Both the position numbers and the translations under genes were made by a program. Shown here piece after piece: positions 34,845 through 43,329 of a stretch of 64,000 nt of DNA (positions are counted from its first letter, which is position 1; every line of letters begins with the position of its first letter). The DNA is from Coriobacteriaceae bacterium (GTDB lineage: Bacteria; Actinomycetota; Coriobacteriia; Coriobacteriales; QAMH01). The notes below the pieces were generated by a model. The model was given only the letters and a program-made list of their open reading frames with translations, ran no database searches and had not been told where the DNA came from. The DNA is taken from positions 1,302,001-1,366,000 of the forward strand of contig DAJPGJ010000001.1 of NCBI GenBank assembly GCA_025992705.1, given 5' to 3'.

Positions 34845-35306
34845 CTATCTGTAATCTTTGTTTTCCGTCTTTGTTATTAGCTGGCAAGGCGTCAGGGGTC
34901 GGCATGGCGTCTGGTCATGCAGAAGGCGGCACGGGCGCGGCCCGCGGTCATCCGATGGCATTTCGCCATGCGTCGACTGGCCGGCCCCCTCGATTGCCCC
35001 CTTCGCCCTTCGGGCCGCCTCGAAGTCTATGCGGTAGACCTTCGTCTCCCTCCCTTTGGAAAGCTCTTGGCGGCCTACCTCGAACACAAGGCCCACCTCC
35101 TCGAGCTTCCTCACCGCTCGGACAACGCTTCGCGTGTCGACTCCGAGAATCTTGCCCAGATGCGCCTTGCTCTCGAAGTAGGGGGATCCGCTTTCGCAGA
35201 AGCCGTAGATCCGGGCGTACACAAGGAGGGGGAGGCCTGTGAGGCCGAGCCCCCTCGTCATGAACTCCCTTACGATGATGAAAGCCTCGTCGCTACGCTC
35301 CGCCAT
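34845..35306 (-). CDS. Winged-helix replication-initiator-like protein
   Basis: A 153-residue protein with a winged helix (GLPLLVYARIYGFCESGSPYFESKAHLGK region, then VDTRSVVRAVRKLEEVGLV, residues about 24-75). This is the N-terminal domain type of RepA-N-like initiators and replication-associated regulators. The C-terminus is short and polar, so only the DNA-binding half of an initiator is present. Pairing with the DnaC-like gene 8 bp downstream suggests an ICE replication module. The ATG at 35306 was chosen because upstream sequence overlaps the next gene. Confidence 0.6.
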   Translation of the reverse strand: MAERSDEAFIIVREFMTRGLGLTGLPLLVYARIYGFCESGSPYFESKAHLGKILGVDTRSVVRAVRKLEEVGLVFEVGRQELSKGRETKVYRIDFEAARRAKGAIEGAGQSTHGEMPSDDRGPRPCRLLHDQTPCRPLTPCQLITKTENKDYR

Positions 35307-35326
35307 GCCGGTCGTTCCCCGCGTCC

Positions 35327-35560
35327 CTAGACCGCATTGCGCTTGCTCCACTCGAGGAGCTCGTCGCGATAGGCGAAGAACCCGCGCTTCTTGCCGTTCA
35401 TGCGCCTCAAAGGCAGGGGGTCGTCCTCGCGCTTGTGCCACTCGTAGACGCTGTTTCGGCTTACGCGGAACAGAATTGCAATCTCCTCGACCGAATACGT
35501 GTCCTGGACAAGGACGGGCGTCTTGACGAAGACGCCAGATGTTTTTCTATCAGAAATCAT
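35327..35560 (-). CDS. Small helix-turn-helix (excisionase/MerR-like) protein, copy A
   Basis: A 77-residue DNA-binding protein: TYSVEEIAILFRVSRNSVYEW (about 21-41) is the helix-turn-helix, followed by a basic wing (RRMNGKKRGFFAYRDELLEW). RBS AAGGAG precedes the ATG. A close relative is encoded at 44189-44419, and both share the leader core GGAAGGAGCA. It may control excision or the transfer operon that starts here. Confidence 0.75.
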   Translation of the reverse strand: MISDRKTSGVFVKTPVLVQDTYSVEEIAILFRVSRNSVYEWHKREDDPLPLRRMNGKKRGFFAYRDELLEWSKRNAV

Positions 35561-35623
35561 ATCGAGTGCTCCTTCCGAAGGCGGCGGAACGCGGCAGCGC
35601 GCGCAAGAGCGCCGTCAGCATGC

Positions 35624-35848
35624 CTACCGCCTTCCAAGGGCCCGGTCGACAGCTTCGATATCGAAGCGAATGGTCTTCGCGCTGAGCCTCACGCAGGGAA
35701 TCGAGCCCTTGCGGGCCATCGACAGCACCCTTCTGGGCGTTATTCCGAGATGCCGGGACACTTCCTCCGCATCAACGAGGTCGGACAGCGATTGGCTCGA
35801 TCCTCCGAATCGCCGAAGGCCTCTGATGCCGTCTTCCGATACGTCCAT
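35624..35848 (-). CDS. Second small helix-turn-helix protein
   Basis: A 74-residue protein starting MDVSEDGIRGLRRF. The ATG at 35848 has AAAGGAAA upstream; the 109 upstream residues in the frame have no start support. The core, LVDAEEVSRHLGITPRRVLSMARKG (about 24-48), then IPCVRLSAKTIRFDIEAVDRAL, is the HTH_17/excisionase pattern. It is first in the leftward transfer operon and is a candidate regulator or directionality factor. Confidence 0.68.
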   Translation of the reverse strand: MDVSEDGIRGLRRFGGSSQSLSDLVDAEEVSRHLGITPRRVLSMARKGSIPCVRLSAKTIRFDIEAVDRALGRR

Positions 35849-35961
35849 GGGTTTCCTTTCGTCTCCACAAGGCGCTCTTAAAGCGTTTCGAGCACCGATA
35901 GCTCCAATAAAGTCCTTTCGGTCATGTTCGAGCCGGAGTCGAATGGGGTCAAAACGGGAAA

Positions 35962-35978
35962 AGCGGGCTTGTCCCGCT
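35962..35978. repeat. Inverted repeat near the right boundary of the ICE
   Basis: AGCGGG-CTTGT-CCCGCT in the gene-free stretch 35849-36294. This stretch separates the leftward ICE operon from the DtxR module and is where the right ICE end and the promoter of the leftward genes should lie. I could not recognise an attachment core, because the left attachment site is probably outside the window. Confidence 0.4.
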
Positions 35979-36155
35979 AAGTCCCTGCATGTCATTCGTT
36001 GACGAAATCTGCGCAATCCGCCGCAAGCGCCACCCAGGTAGTAGTTTTGCTTTATGTGCCTTGATTTTCGGGATGCGTCCTGCAACTTGAAGGCCTTGGC
36101 CGCAGATAATCGAGATGATGAGGTGGGGACCTGACAAGGAAGAAGAGAACGACAT

Positions 36156-36194
36156 AGCAAAGCGGCCCCGTCCAATTCGGAGGGCCGCTTTGCT
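36156..36194. repeat. Perfect 13-bp-arm inverted repeat
   Basis: AGCAAAGCGGCCC (36156-36168) and GGGCCGCTTTGCT (36182-36194) with a 13-base loop. There is no T tract on either strand at the stem base. It lies downstream of the DtxR gene and could be a shared terminator, an integrase arm site or the end of a mobile segment. Confidence 0.45.
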
Positions 36195-36294
36195 GGTAGG
36201 GGAACTCACCAGATGAATCGGGGCTATCATGAAAGATAAGCCGACTCCGCATTGCCGAAGGCGATGAGGCCGGTCGCTTGGTGATGCTGATCCC

Positions 36295-36711
36295 TTATCG
36301 AAGGGAATCCTGAATCCGCCCTAGGTGGGAGGAGAGCTTCTCGAAAGAATCCGTGGAGATGCAGTGCTCCATGCGGCATACCTCTTTGGAGGCAACTTCC
36401 GCATTCACCCCGGCGTTGGCGAGCAGACGCTCGAAGAAGCGGTGTTTAGATAGCGTCTCCTCGGCAAGGTGCTTTCCAGCTGCGGTCAAGCGAACGTCGT
36501 GATCGACCACCTCGACAAGGCCCTTACGAGCCAGGTTGCCGAGCGCCTTGGTGACGCTCGCCTTCGAGAAGCCCAGGCGCTCGGCGATGTCCACGTTGCG
36601 GCACGACCCGCGCAGGCGGCGGATCACGAGGATGGCCTCGAGGTAGTCTTCGGACGACTTGGTTGTCGCCCTGCTCCGTGAGCCGCGGCTCGCATCGGCT
36701 TCATCCCTCAT
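36295..36711 (-). CDS. DtxR/MntR-type metal-dependent repressor, module A
   Basis: A 138-residue repressor. The winged helix covers SSEDYLEAILVIRRLRGSCRNVDIAERLGFSKASVTKALGNLARKGLV (about 19-66), and the dimerisation/metal part includes LSKHRFFERLLANAGV and the metal-ligand-like CRMEHC (about 112-117). These proteins repress uptake genes when Fe2+ or Mn2+ is plentiful. There is no SH3 domain, so it is MntR-like in size. GAGAGG lies upstream of the ATG. It is downstream of, and oriented with, the ECF genes of module A. Confidence 0.88.
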   Translation of the reverse strand: MRDEADASRGSRSRATTKSSEDYLEAILVIRRLRGSCRNVDIAERLGFSKASVTKALGNLARKGLVEVVDHDVRLTAAGKHLAEETLSKHRFFERLLANAGVNAEVASKEVCRMEHCISTDSFEKLSSHLGRIQDSLR

Positions 36712-36833
36712 TCAAATCATCCTCTCGTTCGCCTAGTCCCTGCAGGCGACACGGCTTCGCGAACAGTCCGCCGCACGAGCCGACCCCGCATCGGCGAAGA
36801 CGATGGGGCCGGCCGATTGGCGATGCCGATCCC

Positions 36834-36925
36834 TCATCGAAGAGAATCCTCGATCCGCTCCAGGCAGGAGGAGGGGTTCTCGAAAGAATCCGTAGATGCA
36901 CTGCTCCATGCGGCACGCCTCTTCT
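36834..36925 (-). pseudogene. Remnant of a third DtxR-type repressor gene
   Basis: The segment 36779-36925 matches 36240-36387, the end of the intact DtxR gene plus its 3-prime flank, at roughly four bases in five. On the minus strand it encodes EEACRMEQCI, a 2-base deletion, then DSFENPSSCLERIEDSLR and a stop, aligning with KEVCRMEHCISTDSFEKLSSHLGRIQDSLR of the intact copy. Everything upstream is lost. The 266-bp gap 36712-36977 otherwise holds nothing recognisable. It is a decayed tandem duplicate. Confidence 0.72.
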
Positions 36926-36977
36926 GCCATCCGGGAAGGGACGTGGAATCGGCTTCCGCTACGTCGAGTGAAGACAA

Positions 36978-38426
36978 CTAGCGAACGCACCCCATGAACC
37001 TAAGGACGCTTTTGCTGGATCCGGGCGCCCGCAGGTCGACCTTCTCGCAGCCGTCTCGCCCCACCATCAGAGCCGAAGTGCAGACCTTGAACAGGAACTC
37101 AAGGTCATGGGTGATGACGGCCACGGGACGGCCTTTGGCAAGCTCCTCGATGAGCCCGGCAATCCTCGCCATGTGCATGAAGTCGAGTCCCGATGTCGGC
37201 TCATCCAGAACGACAATCTCCTTGCTGCTCAGAAAGGCGCAAGCCAGCGCCAAACGCTGCTTCTGGCCTCCTGATAGGTTTTGCGGATGCTCGGTCCTCT
37301 TGTCCCATAGGTCGATGGCCTTGACGATACGCGCCACCTCGTTGAGACGGTTGTCGTCGATGCTTTTCTGGTCGGTCAGGATTTCGTTTTCCACCGTGTC
37401 GAAGAACAATTGGTAATCGACGTCTTGCATCATGTAGTACGATCGGCGAAGCCTCTGCCGAGGCCGAACTCCCCACGAGAAGGCCTGTCGACCGCCCGCA
37501 AGGCCGCACATCGCCCGGGCGAGCGTGCTCTTTCCGACTCCGTTTGCCCCAAGGACGCCCATAACCTCGCCCTCTCGCAAAGAGAGCGTCAAGGGCCCGA
37601 TCAGGGCTCGCCCGCCTGCGGAGACCGAAACGCCTTTCATTGAAGCGACCTCCGCCCCGAGCTGACGGTGGTTTTCCGGGTTCAGGCCGTGTAGATCGAG
37701 CGCGCGAAGTCCATAGCGCGCGCAATCCTCCGCGCGAAGCCGACCCGCTGCGAACGAATCGACGATTTGGCCGCCCGCCATGACGTGGAGCCTGTCGTAG
37801 AGATCCGCCAGAAAGTAAAGCCTGTGCTCGGCGATGACGACGGTCTTGCCGAGGGCCTTCAAATCGGCGAGGATTCGGCGAAAGTCCTCTATCCCTTCGT
37901 GGTCGAGGCTGGCGGACGGCTCGTCGAAGAAAATCACCTGGGTGTCGTAGACGAGCGTCGAGGCTATGGCGACGCGCTGCTTCTCTCCTCCCGAGAGGCC
38001 TATGAGGTCCTTGCCCGCCAGATGCGCGATTTTCATGCTCTCGAAAGCCGACTCGACCCTTTCGATCAGCTCCTCGCGAGGCATGCCCAGATTCTCGCCG
38101 ACGAGGGCCACCTCGTCGGCCGCCTTGCGGGTGAAGAACTGATCGGTCGGATTCTGGAACACGTTGCCGATCGTGCGGGCGAGCTCGCCGGAGGAGAACT
38201 CTCCCAGGCTTTTCCCGAGAAGCTCGATTCTCCCATCGAGCTCGCCTTCGTACTGATCGGGAATCAAACCGTTCATGGCGCGCAGGAGAGTGGTCTTCCC
38301 GCACCCGGAGTTGCCGGTGAGTACGACGAGCTCGCCGCGCTCCACCGAAAACCGCACGTTCTTCAATGCCGCGAGATCTTCTCCCTTGTATGAGAAAGAC
38401 CGAATGTCGACGTCAATCACATCCAT
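36978..38426 (-). CDS. ECF transporter double ATPase (CbiO-CbiO), module A
   Basis: A 482-residue fusion of two ABC ATPases. Domain 1: Walker A GNSGCGKTTLLRAMNG (about 37-52), signature LSGGEKQR, Walker B VIFFDEPSASLD. Domain 2: GANGVGKSTLARAMCG (about 293-308), LSGGQKQR, IVVLDEPTSGLD. This is the energy-coupling ATPase pair of an ECF importer in one chain. It overlaps the CbiQ gene by 10 bp and would work with the S component at 39112. Confidence 0.92.
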   Translation of the reverse strand: MDVIDVDIRSFSYKGEDLAALKNVRFSVERGELVVLTGNSGCGKTTLLRAMNGLIPDQYEGELDGRIELLGKSLGEFSSGELARTIGNVFQNPTDQFFTRKAADEVALVGENLGMPREELIERVESAFESMKIAHLAGKDLIGLSGGEKQRVAIASTLVYDTQVIFFDEPSASLDHEGIEDFRRILADLKALGKTVVIAEHRLYFLADLYDRLHVMAGGQIVDSFAAGRLRAEDCARYGLRALDLHGLNPENHRQLGAEVASMKGVSVSAGGRALIGPLTLSLREGEVMGVLGANGVGKSTLARAMCGLAGGRQAFSWGVRPRQRLRRSYYMMQDVDYQLFFDTVENEILTDQKSIDDNRLNEVARIVKAIDLWDKRTEHPQNLSGGQKQRLALACAFLSSKEIVVLDEPTSGLDFMHMARIAGLIEELAKGRPVAVITHDLEFLFKVCTSALMVGRDGCEKVDLRAPGSSKSVLRFMGCVR

Positions 38427-39115
38427 ACCGCGACCCCCAAAAGAACGACTCCGACGCCCAAGGCGGCTCCGTCAAGCAGACCGAAGGAGAGACTTCGGTA
38501 GCTCGTCTTTTCGCAATTCGCTTCGATTCCTTTCGAAATCACGGAGGAGACGAGCGTCTCGCTCACGTGCAGGCACTTGTACACAAGGGGAACGAAGTAG
38601 AGCTCGAAGGCGTGCACGGGACGAAGCGGGCTCGGGCGCAGCCCGCGAACCCGCATCCCGCGCTTTATCTCCTTCACGCGATCGCCCATCTCGTCGAGGA
38701 AGCGCAACCCTATGACTGCGCCGACTGCGGCTCTGTTCGGAACGTGCAGCTTGCGCATGCTCGCCAGAAGCTTCGAGGAGCTCGTCATCATGAGGGCGCA
38801 ACCGATGTTGACGACGGGGAAGACCCTCACCACCAAAACCGCCACGCCCAGGAAGATGCTCGTGACATAGCCGATGTCGACATGCAGGATCAGCTGCACG
38901 ACCCCGCATGCCACCGCAAAGAGCGCGAGCTGCCTCAAGAAGGACGCCGGCGAGACGTCCAAAAGGACGAGAAACGACAGCGCCAGAACGAGGGCATATA
39001 CCAGCTGATTGGCGAGAAACGCTTGGATGAGCGCCAGAAGCGTCAGCGCGAAGAGCGTCAGCGGGTGCAGATGCCCCTCGCGCCCGCTGTCGAGCAGACC
39101 CGTTCGCCCCATCAA
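38417..39115 (-). CDS. ECF transporter transmembrane T component (CbiQ-like), module A
   Basis: A 232-residue CbiQ/EcfT protein with about five membrane helices (for example LVYALVLALSFLVLLDVS and FLGVAVLVVRVFPVVNIGCAL). The coupling-helix signatures are in the Ala-Arg-Gly-like AMRMRG-type positions, seen here as EIKRGMRVRGLRPSP. It connects the ATPases to the S component. It overlaps both neighbours by a few bases, which shows an operon. Codon use and GC match module B. Confidence 0.88.
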   Translation of the reverse strand: MMGRTGLLDSGREGHLHPLTLFALTLLALIQAFLANQLVYALVLALSFLVLLDVSPASFLRQLALFAVACGVVQLILHVDIGYVTSIFLGVAVLVVRVFPVVNIGCALMMTSSSKLLASMRKLHVPNRAAVGAVIGLRFLDEMGDRVKEIKRGMRVRGLRPSPLRPVHAFELYFVPLVYKCLHVSETLVSSVISKGIEANCEKTSYRSLSFGLLDGAALGVGVVLLGVAVWM

Positions 39116-39693
39116 CCCAGCCTGCTTTCCTTCGCGCCCTTTTCGAAGAACTTGTCGTTGATGAACATTCCGAAACGCCCGGCCAGAAGCTCGGTCACAA
39201 TATTGATCAGCACGCAGATGACCATCATATCGACCGTGTACATCGCCACCATCTGCTGCGCCTGTTCAAGCGAGATGCTCTCGACGAAAGTCGCCAGCCC
39301 ATCGGATCCCAGAACGAGCACGAACACTATCATGTGCATCGAGTAGATGAACATCGATGCCGAAAACGACAGCCACACCCTCTTCTTGTTTCCGTAGTCG
39401 CCGGCGATGATCTCTGCGACGATGCCCGCGATCAGGCACAGGGGCGTCGCGACGGCGAAGCCCATGATCGCGTAGAGCACGCCGTAGATCAACCAGAAGC
39501 AGAAGGCCGTCCCCCGTTTTTGCACCTTGCGCGCCATGATGGTGTAAACGGGACCGACGAAGAAGGCCGCGAATCCCGCCGAGACGTACATGGAAAGCGC
39601 GCCGAACATGCCTGTTATCATGCCGACGCCCATCCCGAGGGCGAATCCGATCACTCCCAGTACCGCTATTGTCGCGATGTCCTTCAGTTTCAT
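39112..39693 (-). CDS. ECF substrate-binding S component (MptD-like), module A
   Basis: A 193-residue membrane protein with about five to six helices (TIAVLGVIGFALGMGVGMI, MYVSAGFAAFFVGPVYTIMA, WLIYGVLYAIMGFAVATPLC), resembling MptD-family putative ECF S components. It defines the transported substrate; the DtxR regulators nearby suggest a metal or siderophore-type compound. It overlaps the T component by 4 bp and follows the ABC gene pair by 24 bp. A paralogue is at 48717-49331. Confidence 0.8.
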   Translation of the reverse strand: MKLKDIATIAVLGVIGFALGMGVGMITGMFGALSMYVSAGFAAFFVGPVYTIMARKVQKRGTAFCFWLIYGVLYAIMGFAVATPLCLIAGIVAEIIAGDYGNKKRVWLSFSASMFIYSMHMIVFVLVLGSDGLATFVESISLEQAQQMVAMYTVDMMVICVLINIVTELLAGRFGMFINDKFFEKGAKESRLG

Positions 39694-39717
39694 GTGAGCC
39701 TCCTTTTGCTCTGTTTG

Positions 39718-41472
39718 CTAGACCAATTGCCACTGGGAGCTCGCGTTGCGCTTGTCCCAGAAGTCTTTGTATTCTCCTTCGAGGGCGATCAGCTCGTTGT
39801 GCGTCCCTGTCTCCGCAACCTTGCCCGAGCTATCCATGACCACGATCTTGTCCGCCATGCGCACGGTTTCGAGCTTGTGCGCGACCACGATGAGCGTGGA
39901 GCGCCGTTTGAGCGTCTCTATTGAGCGAACGACGTTCTTCTCGTTTTCCGCATCGAGAGCCGACGTCGCCTCGTCCAGGAGCACGATGGGGGCTTGCTTG
40001 AGAAGCGCGCGGGCTATGGAAACGCGCTGCCGCTCGCCGCCGGAAAGCGAGCGACCCCCTTCGCCGCACAGCGTCTCCCAGCCCTCAGGAAGGCGCTCGA
40101 CGACCTCCGTCACCCCGGCAAGGTCAGCGACCGCGCGAAGCTGCTCCTCCGAAGCATCCGGGTTCGCCATAAGGACGTTGTTTCGCAGCGTGTCGTTAAA
40201 GAGATAGACGTCCTGGAAAACGAAAGACACCCGAGCGAAAAGATCCTCTGTCGTCATATCGCGGACGTCTACGCCGCCGATCCTGACCGCTCCGTCGTCG
40301 ACGTCGTAAAAACGCGCGATTAGCTTGAGCATGGTCGTCTTGCCGCAGCCAGACGGGCCCACGATGGCGACCATGCTGCCTTCCGGAACGTCGAGATCGA
40401 CTCCACGAAGGATTGGCTTCTCCTTCACGTAGGAAAAGCGAACCTCTCCCATCCGGACGCTTGCGTCGGTCGGACAAGCTTTCGACGCGTCCACAACCGG
40501 CAGCTCGGCCGCTTCGACGACCTCGTCCATGCCGTCGAGCATTGCCCGACGGTCCTCCATCCCGAATAGGGCTGAGGCGATCTCGTTGAGGAGCGTGGTG
40601 AACCTTAGTGCGACGCCGATCATGACCACTGTTTCAAGCGCCCCGATGCTTCCGCTTGCACCCAAGTAGCTCACCGCGATGATCATGCTCACAACGAGCA
40701 TCTGCACGCTCGCCCCGGAAAGGATTTCGCCGAGGGCGCTCCACCACAGGCCGCGGACCGACCGCTTTCTGCCTTCTACGAAACTATCCTCAAGCTCCGC
40801 ATAGTCGGCACCCGCACGGCAGGCGCGCAGGGCTCCCTGGCATCGTGCGAACTCGACTATCCTCGCGGCGATGTCCCGCTCGGCGGAATCCTCTAACCCG
40901 TTTCCTTTTCCGACGCATGCCTGTGAAACGCGCAGAAGAAGGAAAAGGATTGGGATGGAAAGCGTCAGCATGATTCCAATTTGCCAGCTCCAAAGCCACA
41001 CGGCAGCACAGAACACGATTGCGGCGGCAGCGTTTTTTATAAGCTGGCCAACATAAAGAGCAGCGGCCTGTCCGGTCGAGATCATTTCCTGCGTAACCAT
41101 GCGCGAAAGCCTTCCGGCACTATCCGCCTTAAACCAGCCAAGTGGCAAACGCGACACCTTGTTCCCGATGACCACCTGCATATTGCGCATGAAGCCTAAC
41201 CCCGCTGCATAGCTGAGCTTGGTACCGAAGAACGAGGCTGTTGAGCCGACGACTGTCACCGCCGCAAGCGCGACTGCCCAGCCCCAAAACGTCAAGCCCC
41301 ATTGGGGGTCGCCGGACTGGAGAGCCATGGTCGCCGGCATCATGATGGCGAGACCGATGCCGCACATCACGCCGGAAAGGGCGTAGAGCAAAGTTCCCAA
41401 ACGGTGCTGGCGCCTATCACCCTCGTCCATATAACGACGAAGTCTCGGTAAGAAGCGTTTGGAATTACTCAT
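39718..41472 (-). CDS. ABC transporter half-unit 2, permease-ATPase, module A
   Basis: A 584-residue half-transporter: six-helix exporter-fold domain (about 25-310) plus ATPase with Walker A GPSGCGKTTMLKLIARF (about 366-382), signature LSGGERQR and Walker B IVLLDEATSALD. The ATG at 41472 overlaps the previous gene by 8 bp; an extra 42 residues in the longest frame re-read that gene. It probably forms a heterodimer with half-unit 1. The pairing recalls YbtP/YbtQ and IrtA/IrtB, exporter-fold transporters that import iron-siderophores. Confidence 0.85.
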   Translation of the reverse strand: MSNSKRFLPRLRRYMDEGDRRQHRLGTLLYALSGVMCGIGLAIMMPATMALQSGDPQWGLTFWGWAVALAAVTVVGSTASFFGTKLSYAAGLGFMRNMQVVIGNKVSRLPLGWFKADSAGRLSRMVTQEMISTGQAAALYVGQLIKNAAAAIVFCAAVWLWSWQIGIMLTLSIPILFLLLRVSQACVGKGNGLEDSAERDIAARIVEFARCQGALRACRAGADYAELEDSFVEGRKRSVRGLWWSALGEILSGASVQMLVVSMIIAVSYLGASGSIGALETVVMIGVALRFTTLLNEIASALFGMEDRRAMLDGMDEVVEAAELPVVDASKACPTDASVRMGEVRFSYVKEKPILRGVDLDVPEGSMVAIVGPSGCGKTTMLKLIARFYDVDDGAVRIGGVDVRDMTTEDLFARVSFVFQDVYLFNDTLRNNVLMANPDASEEQLRAVADLAGVTEVVERLPEGWETLCGEGGRSLSGGERQRVSIARALLKQAPIVLLDEATSALDAENEKNVVRSIETLKRRSTLIVVAHKLETVRMADKIVVMDSSGKVAETGTHNELIALEGEYKDFWDKRNASSQWQLV

Positions 41473-43258
41473 CTGCATCGCCCTCTTCTTCACTGCCGCA
41501 GAGGCCTCCTTGCTTGAGAAGCGCCTGATAATGCTCGTTGTCTTGAATCTCCGCATGCGTTCCAAGGGCGACGATCTTACCTTCTTCCAACACGGCAATT
41601 TGATCGGCGCCTAGGATTGCGTTGAGCCGGTGGGCGATGGCCAGAACCGTTCGGCCTTCGACCAAGGAACTTAGTGCTTTCTGGATCTCGAGCTCCGAAT
41701 CTGGGTCGGCAAAAGCGGTGGCCTCATCCATGATGAGGATCGGCGTGTCGGCTAAAAGGGCACGCGCTATACTCACGCGCTGGCTCTCGCCGCCTGAGAG
41801 CGAGCAGTCCGTTCCCAAAACGCTGTCGTATCCCTTGGGCAGCGACATGATGAAATCGTCGATCTGCGCCGTACGGGCAGCCTCCCGAATCTCCTCCAGG
41901 GAAGCCTCCGGCTTAGCTAAAGAAATGTTTCTTCCGATGGAGGCGTTGATCAGCATCGGGTCCTGGAGCACGAACGAAACCGTGTTGTAGAGGTCACGGG
42001 AGGAGATGTCTCTCAGATCGACGCCGCCGAGACGGATGGAGCCGCTTTCCGGGTCGTCGAAGCGTGCAATGAGTGTGGCGAGCGTCGATTTACCCGAGCC
42101 TGACGGGCCGATGAGCGCCGTCGTGGTACCGGGATTAAGGACAAGACTGACACCGCGCAAGGCCTGGGTATCGCCGTAGGAGTACGATACGTCGTTCACC
42201 TCAACGACGACCCCGTCGGGCTTCTTTGGGGTTTTCGGCTCGGGAATCGACGGCGTGTCCAGAATCTCGCACAGCCTGACTGCGGCAGCGCCGGCCATCT
42301 GGTACGACCACGTGCTGTTGGCGACAGCGCTGATGGCGGTCGGAAGCACGATGGCTATCAGCGCGCACGCGAGAACCTGGGGGAGGCTGGCCAACCCTGC
42401 CCCCATGACAAGCGCGCCGCCGCAGAGGTTGATCAGCAGCAGCAAGGGGGAGGAGATGAGCTCGCCGGCAATCGAGCAAAGCCCGATGAGCGGGGCGCAC
42501 CAGTCCCAGTACGACTGCGAGAATGCCGATGCGGCGTCCGCGTAATTACGATGCGCCTCTCCTGTTTTTCCGAACGCTTTGACCACCTTGATGCCGGACA
42601 CGAGCTCGACCATCGTCGAGGACACTTGTGCAAGGTGCCCGTTCATCTCGGCGGTTTTCGGTCCCATATCCTTCATAGAGAGCGCCTGCAGCAGGAAATA
42701 GAAGGGGATCGTGGCGATGCCGATGAGCGCCAAGCGCCAATTGATCCAGAACATGAAAGCCAGAAGAACCATCGGCTGCAAAACGCCGTTAAGACGGTCG
42801 ACCGGTCCGTGTGCGATGACGGTGTGGACCGTCTTCGTGTCATCCTGCACAGCGCTTCTGACCTTGCCGGATTCCGTAGCGCTAAACCAAGCAAGAGGCG
42901 CGCGGCTCAACCGCTCAACGATACCCTTGCGAATGACGTAGCGCAGTTTCATATCGGCAAAATGCGTGATGATGAGCGCAAGAGCGCGAAAGAACAGCTG
43001 CGAGAGGAACGCCATGACGAGGAGGAGGGCAATTTCGTGCACCTTGGAGGCATCGGCCTGCGCGAGCGGGCCTTCCCCCGCCAGAAATAGGTCTCCCAGC
43101 CATACCAAAGCCAAATACGGGGCAAAGGATAAAAGCGCCGAGAGCACCGTGAACGCCTGCGCCAGCATGACGCGTCCCTTGACGGGGCAAGACAGGCGCC
43201 TGATAGCCTCCCGCCCCGCTTCATCCCGTTGCCGGTCTTGTTCGCTTGTCTCTGCCAT
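41465..43258 (-). CDS. ABC transporter half-unit 1, permease-ATPase, module A
   Basis: A 597-residue half-transporter with an exporter-fold membrane domain (about 25-335) and an ATPase: Walker A GPSGSGKSTLATLIARF, signature LSGGESQR, Walker B ILIMDEATAFADPDSE. The AFADP form replaces the common SALD after Walker B, as in YbtQ/IrtB-like proteins. The ATG at 43258 (MAETSEQ) has GAGGTGG upstream; the longer frame covers the promoter. A TetR operator-like site lies 30-50 bp upstream. It starts the module A transport operon. Confidence 0.85.
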   Translation of the reverse strand: MAETSEQDRQRDEAGREAIRRLSCPVKGRVMLAQAFTVLSALLSFAPYLALVWLGDLFLAGEGPLAQADASKVHEIALLLVMAFLSQLFFRALALIITHFADMKLRYVIRKGIVERLSRAPLAWFSATESGKVRSAVQDDTKTVHTVIAHGPVDRLNGVLQPMVLLAFMFWINWRLALIGIATIPFYFLLQALSMKDMGPKTAEMNGHLAQVSSTMVELVSGIKVVKAFGKTGEAHRNYADAASAFSQSYWDWCAPLIGLCSIAGELISSPLLLLINLCGGALVMGAGLASLPQVLACALIAIVLPTAISAVANSTWSYQMAGAAAVRLCEILDTPSIPEPKTPKKPDGVVVEVNDVSYSYGDTQALRGVSLVLNPGTTTALIGPSGSGKSTLATLIARFDDPESGSIRLGGVDLRDISSRDLYNTVSFVLQDPMLINASIGRNISLAKPEASLEEIREAARTAQIDDFIMSLPKGYDSVLGTDCSLSGGESQRVSIARALLADTPILIMDEATAFADPDSELEIQKALSSLVEGRTVLAIAHRLNAILGADQIAVLEEGKIVALGTHAEIQDNEHYQALLKQGGLCGSEEEGDADE

Positions 43259-43286
43259 GGGCACCACCTCAAGTATAGTTTCGGTT

Positions 43287-43307
43287 AATAATGACTTAGT
43301 TATCTTT
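43287..43307. promoter_or_regulatory. TetR operator candidate upstream of the module A ABC genes
   Basis: AATAATGACTTAGTTATCTTT matches the site at 43986-44006 at 19 of 21 positions and is partly palindromic. It lies between the tetR stop and the ABC start; a TATACT -10-like box follows on the minus strand at about 43271-43276. Binding by the adjacent TetR protein is inferred. Confidence 0.55.
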
Positions 43308-43329
43308 GACGCAAAAAAAGAAAGAGCCG

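Noticed and set aside
35878..35925. A 15-residue Leu-rich frame (MTERTLLELSVLETL) before the small HTH gene, possible leader peptide.
   Set aside because: No ribosome-binding site and no terminator/antiterminator pair that would support attenuation.
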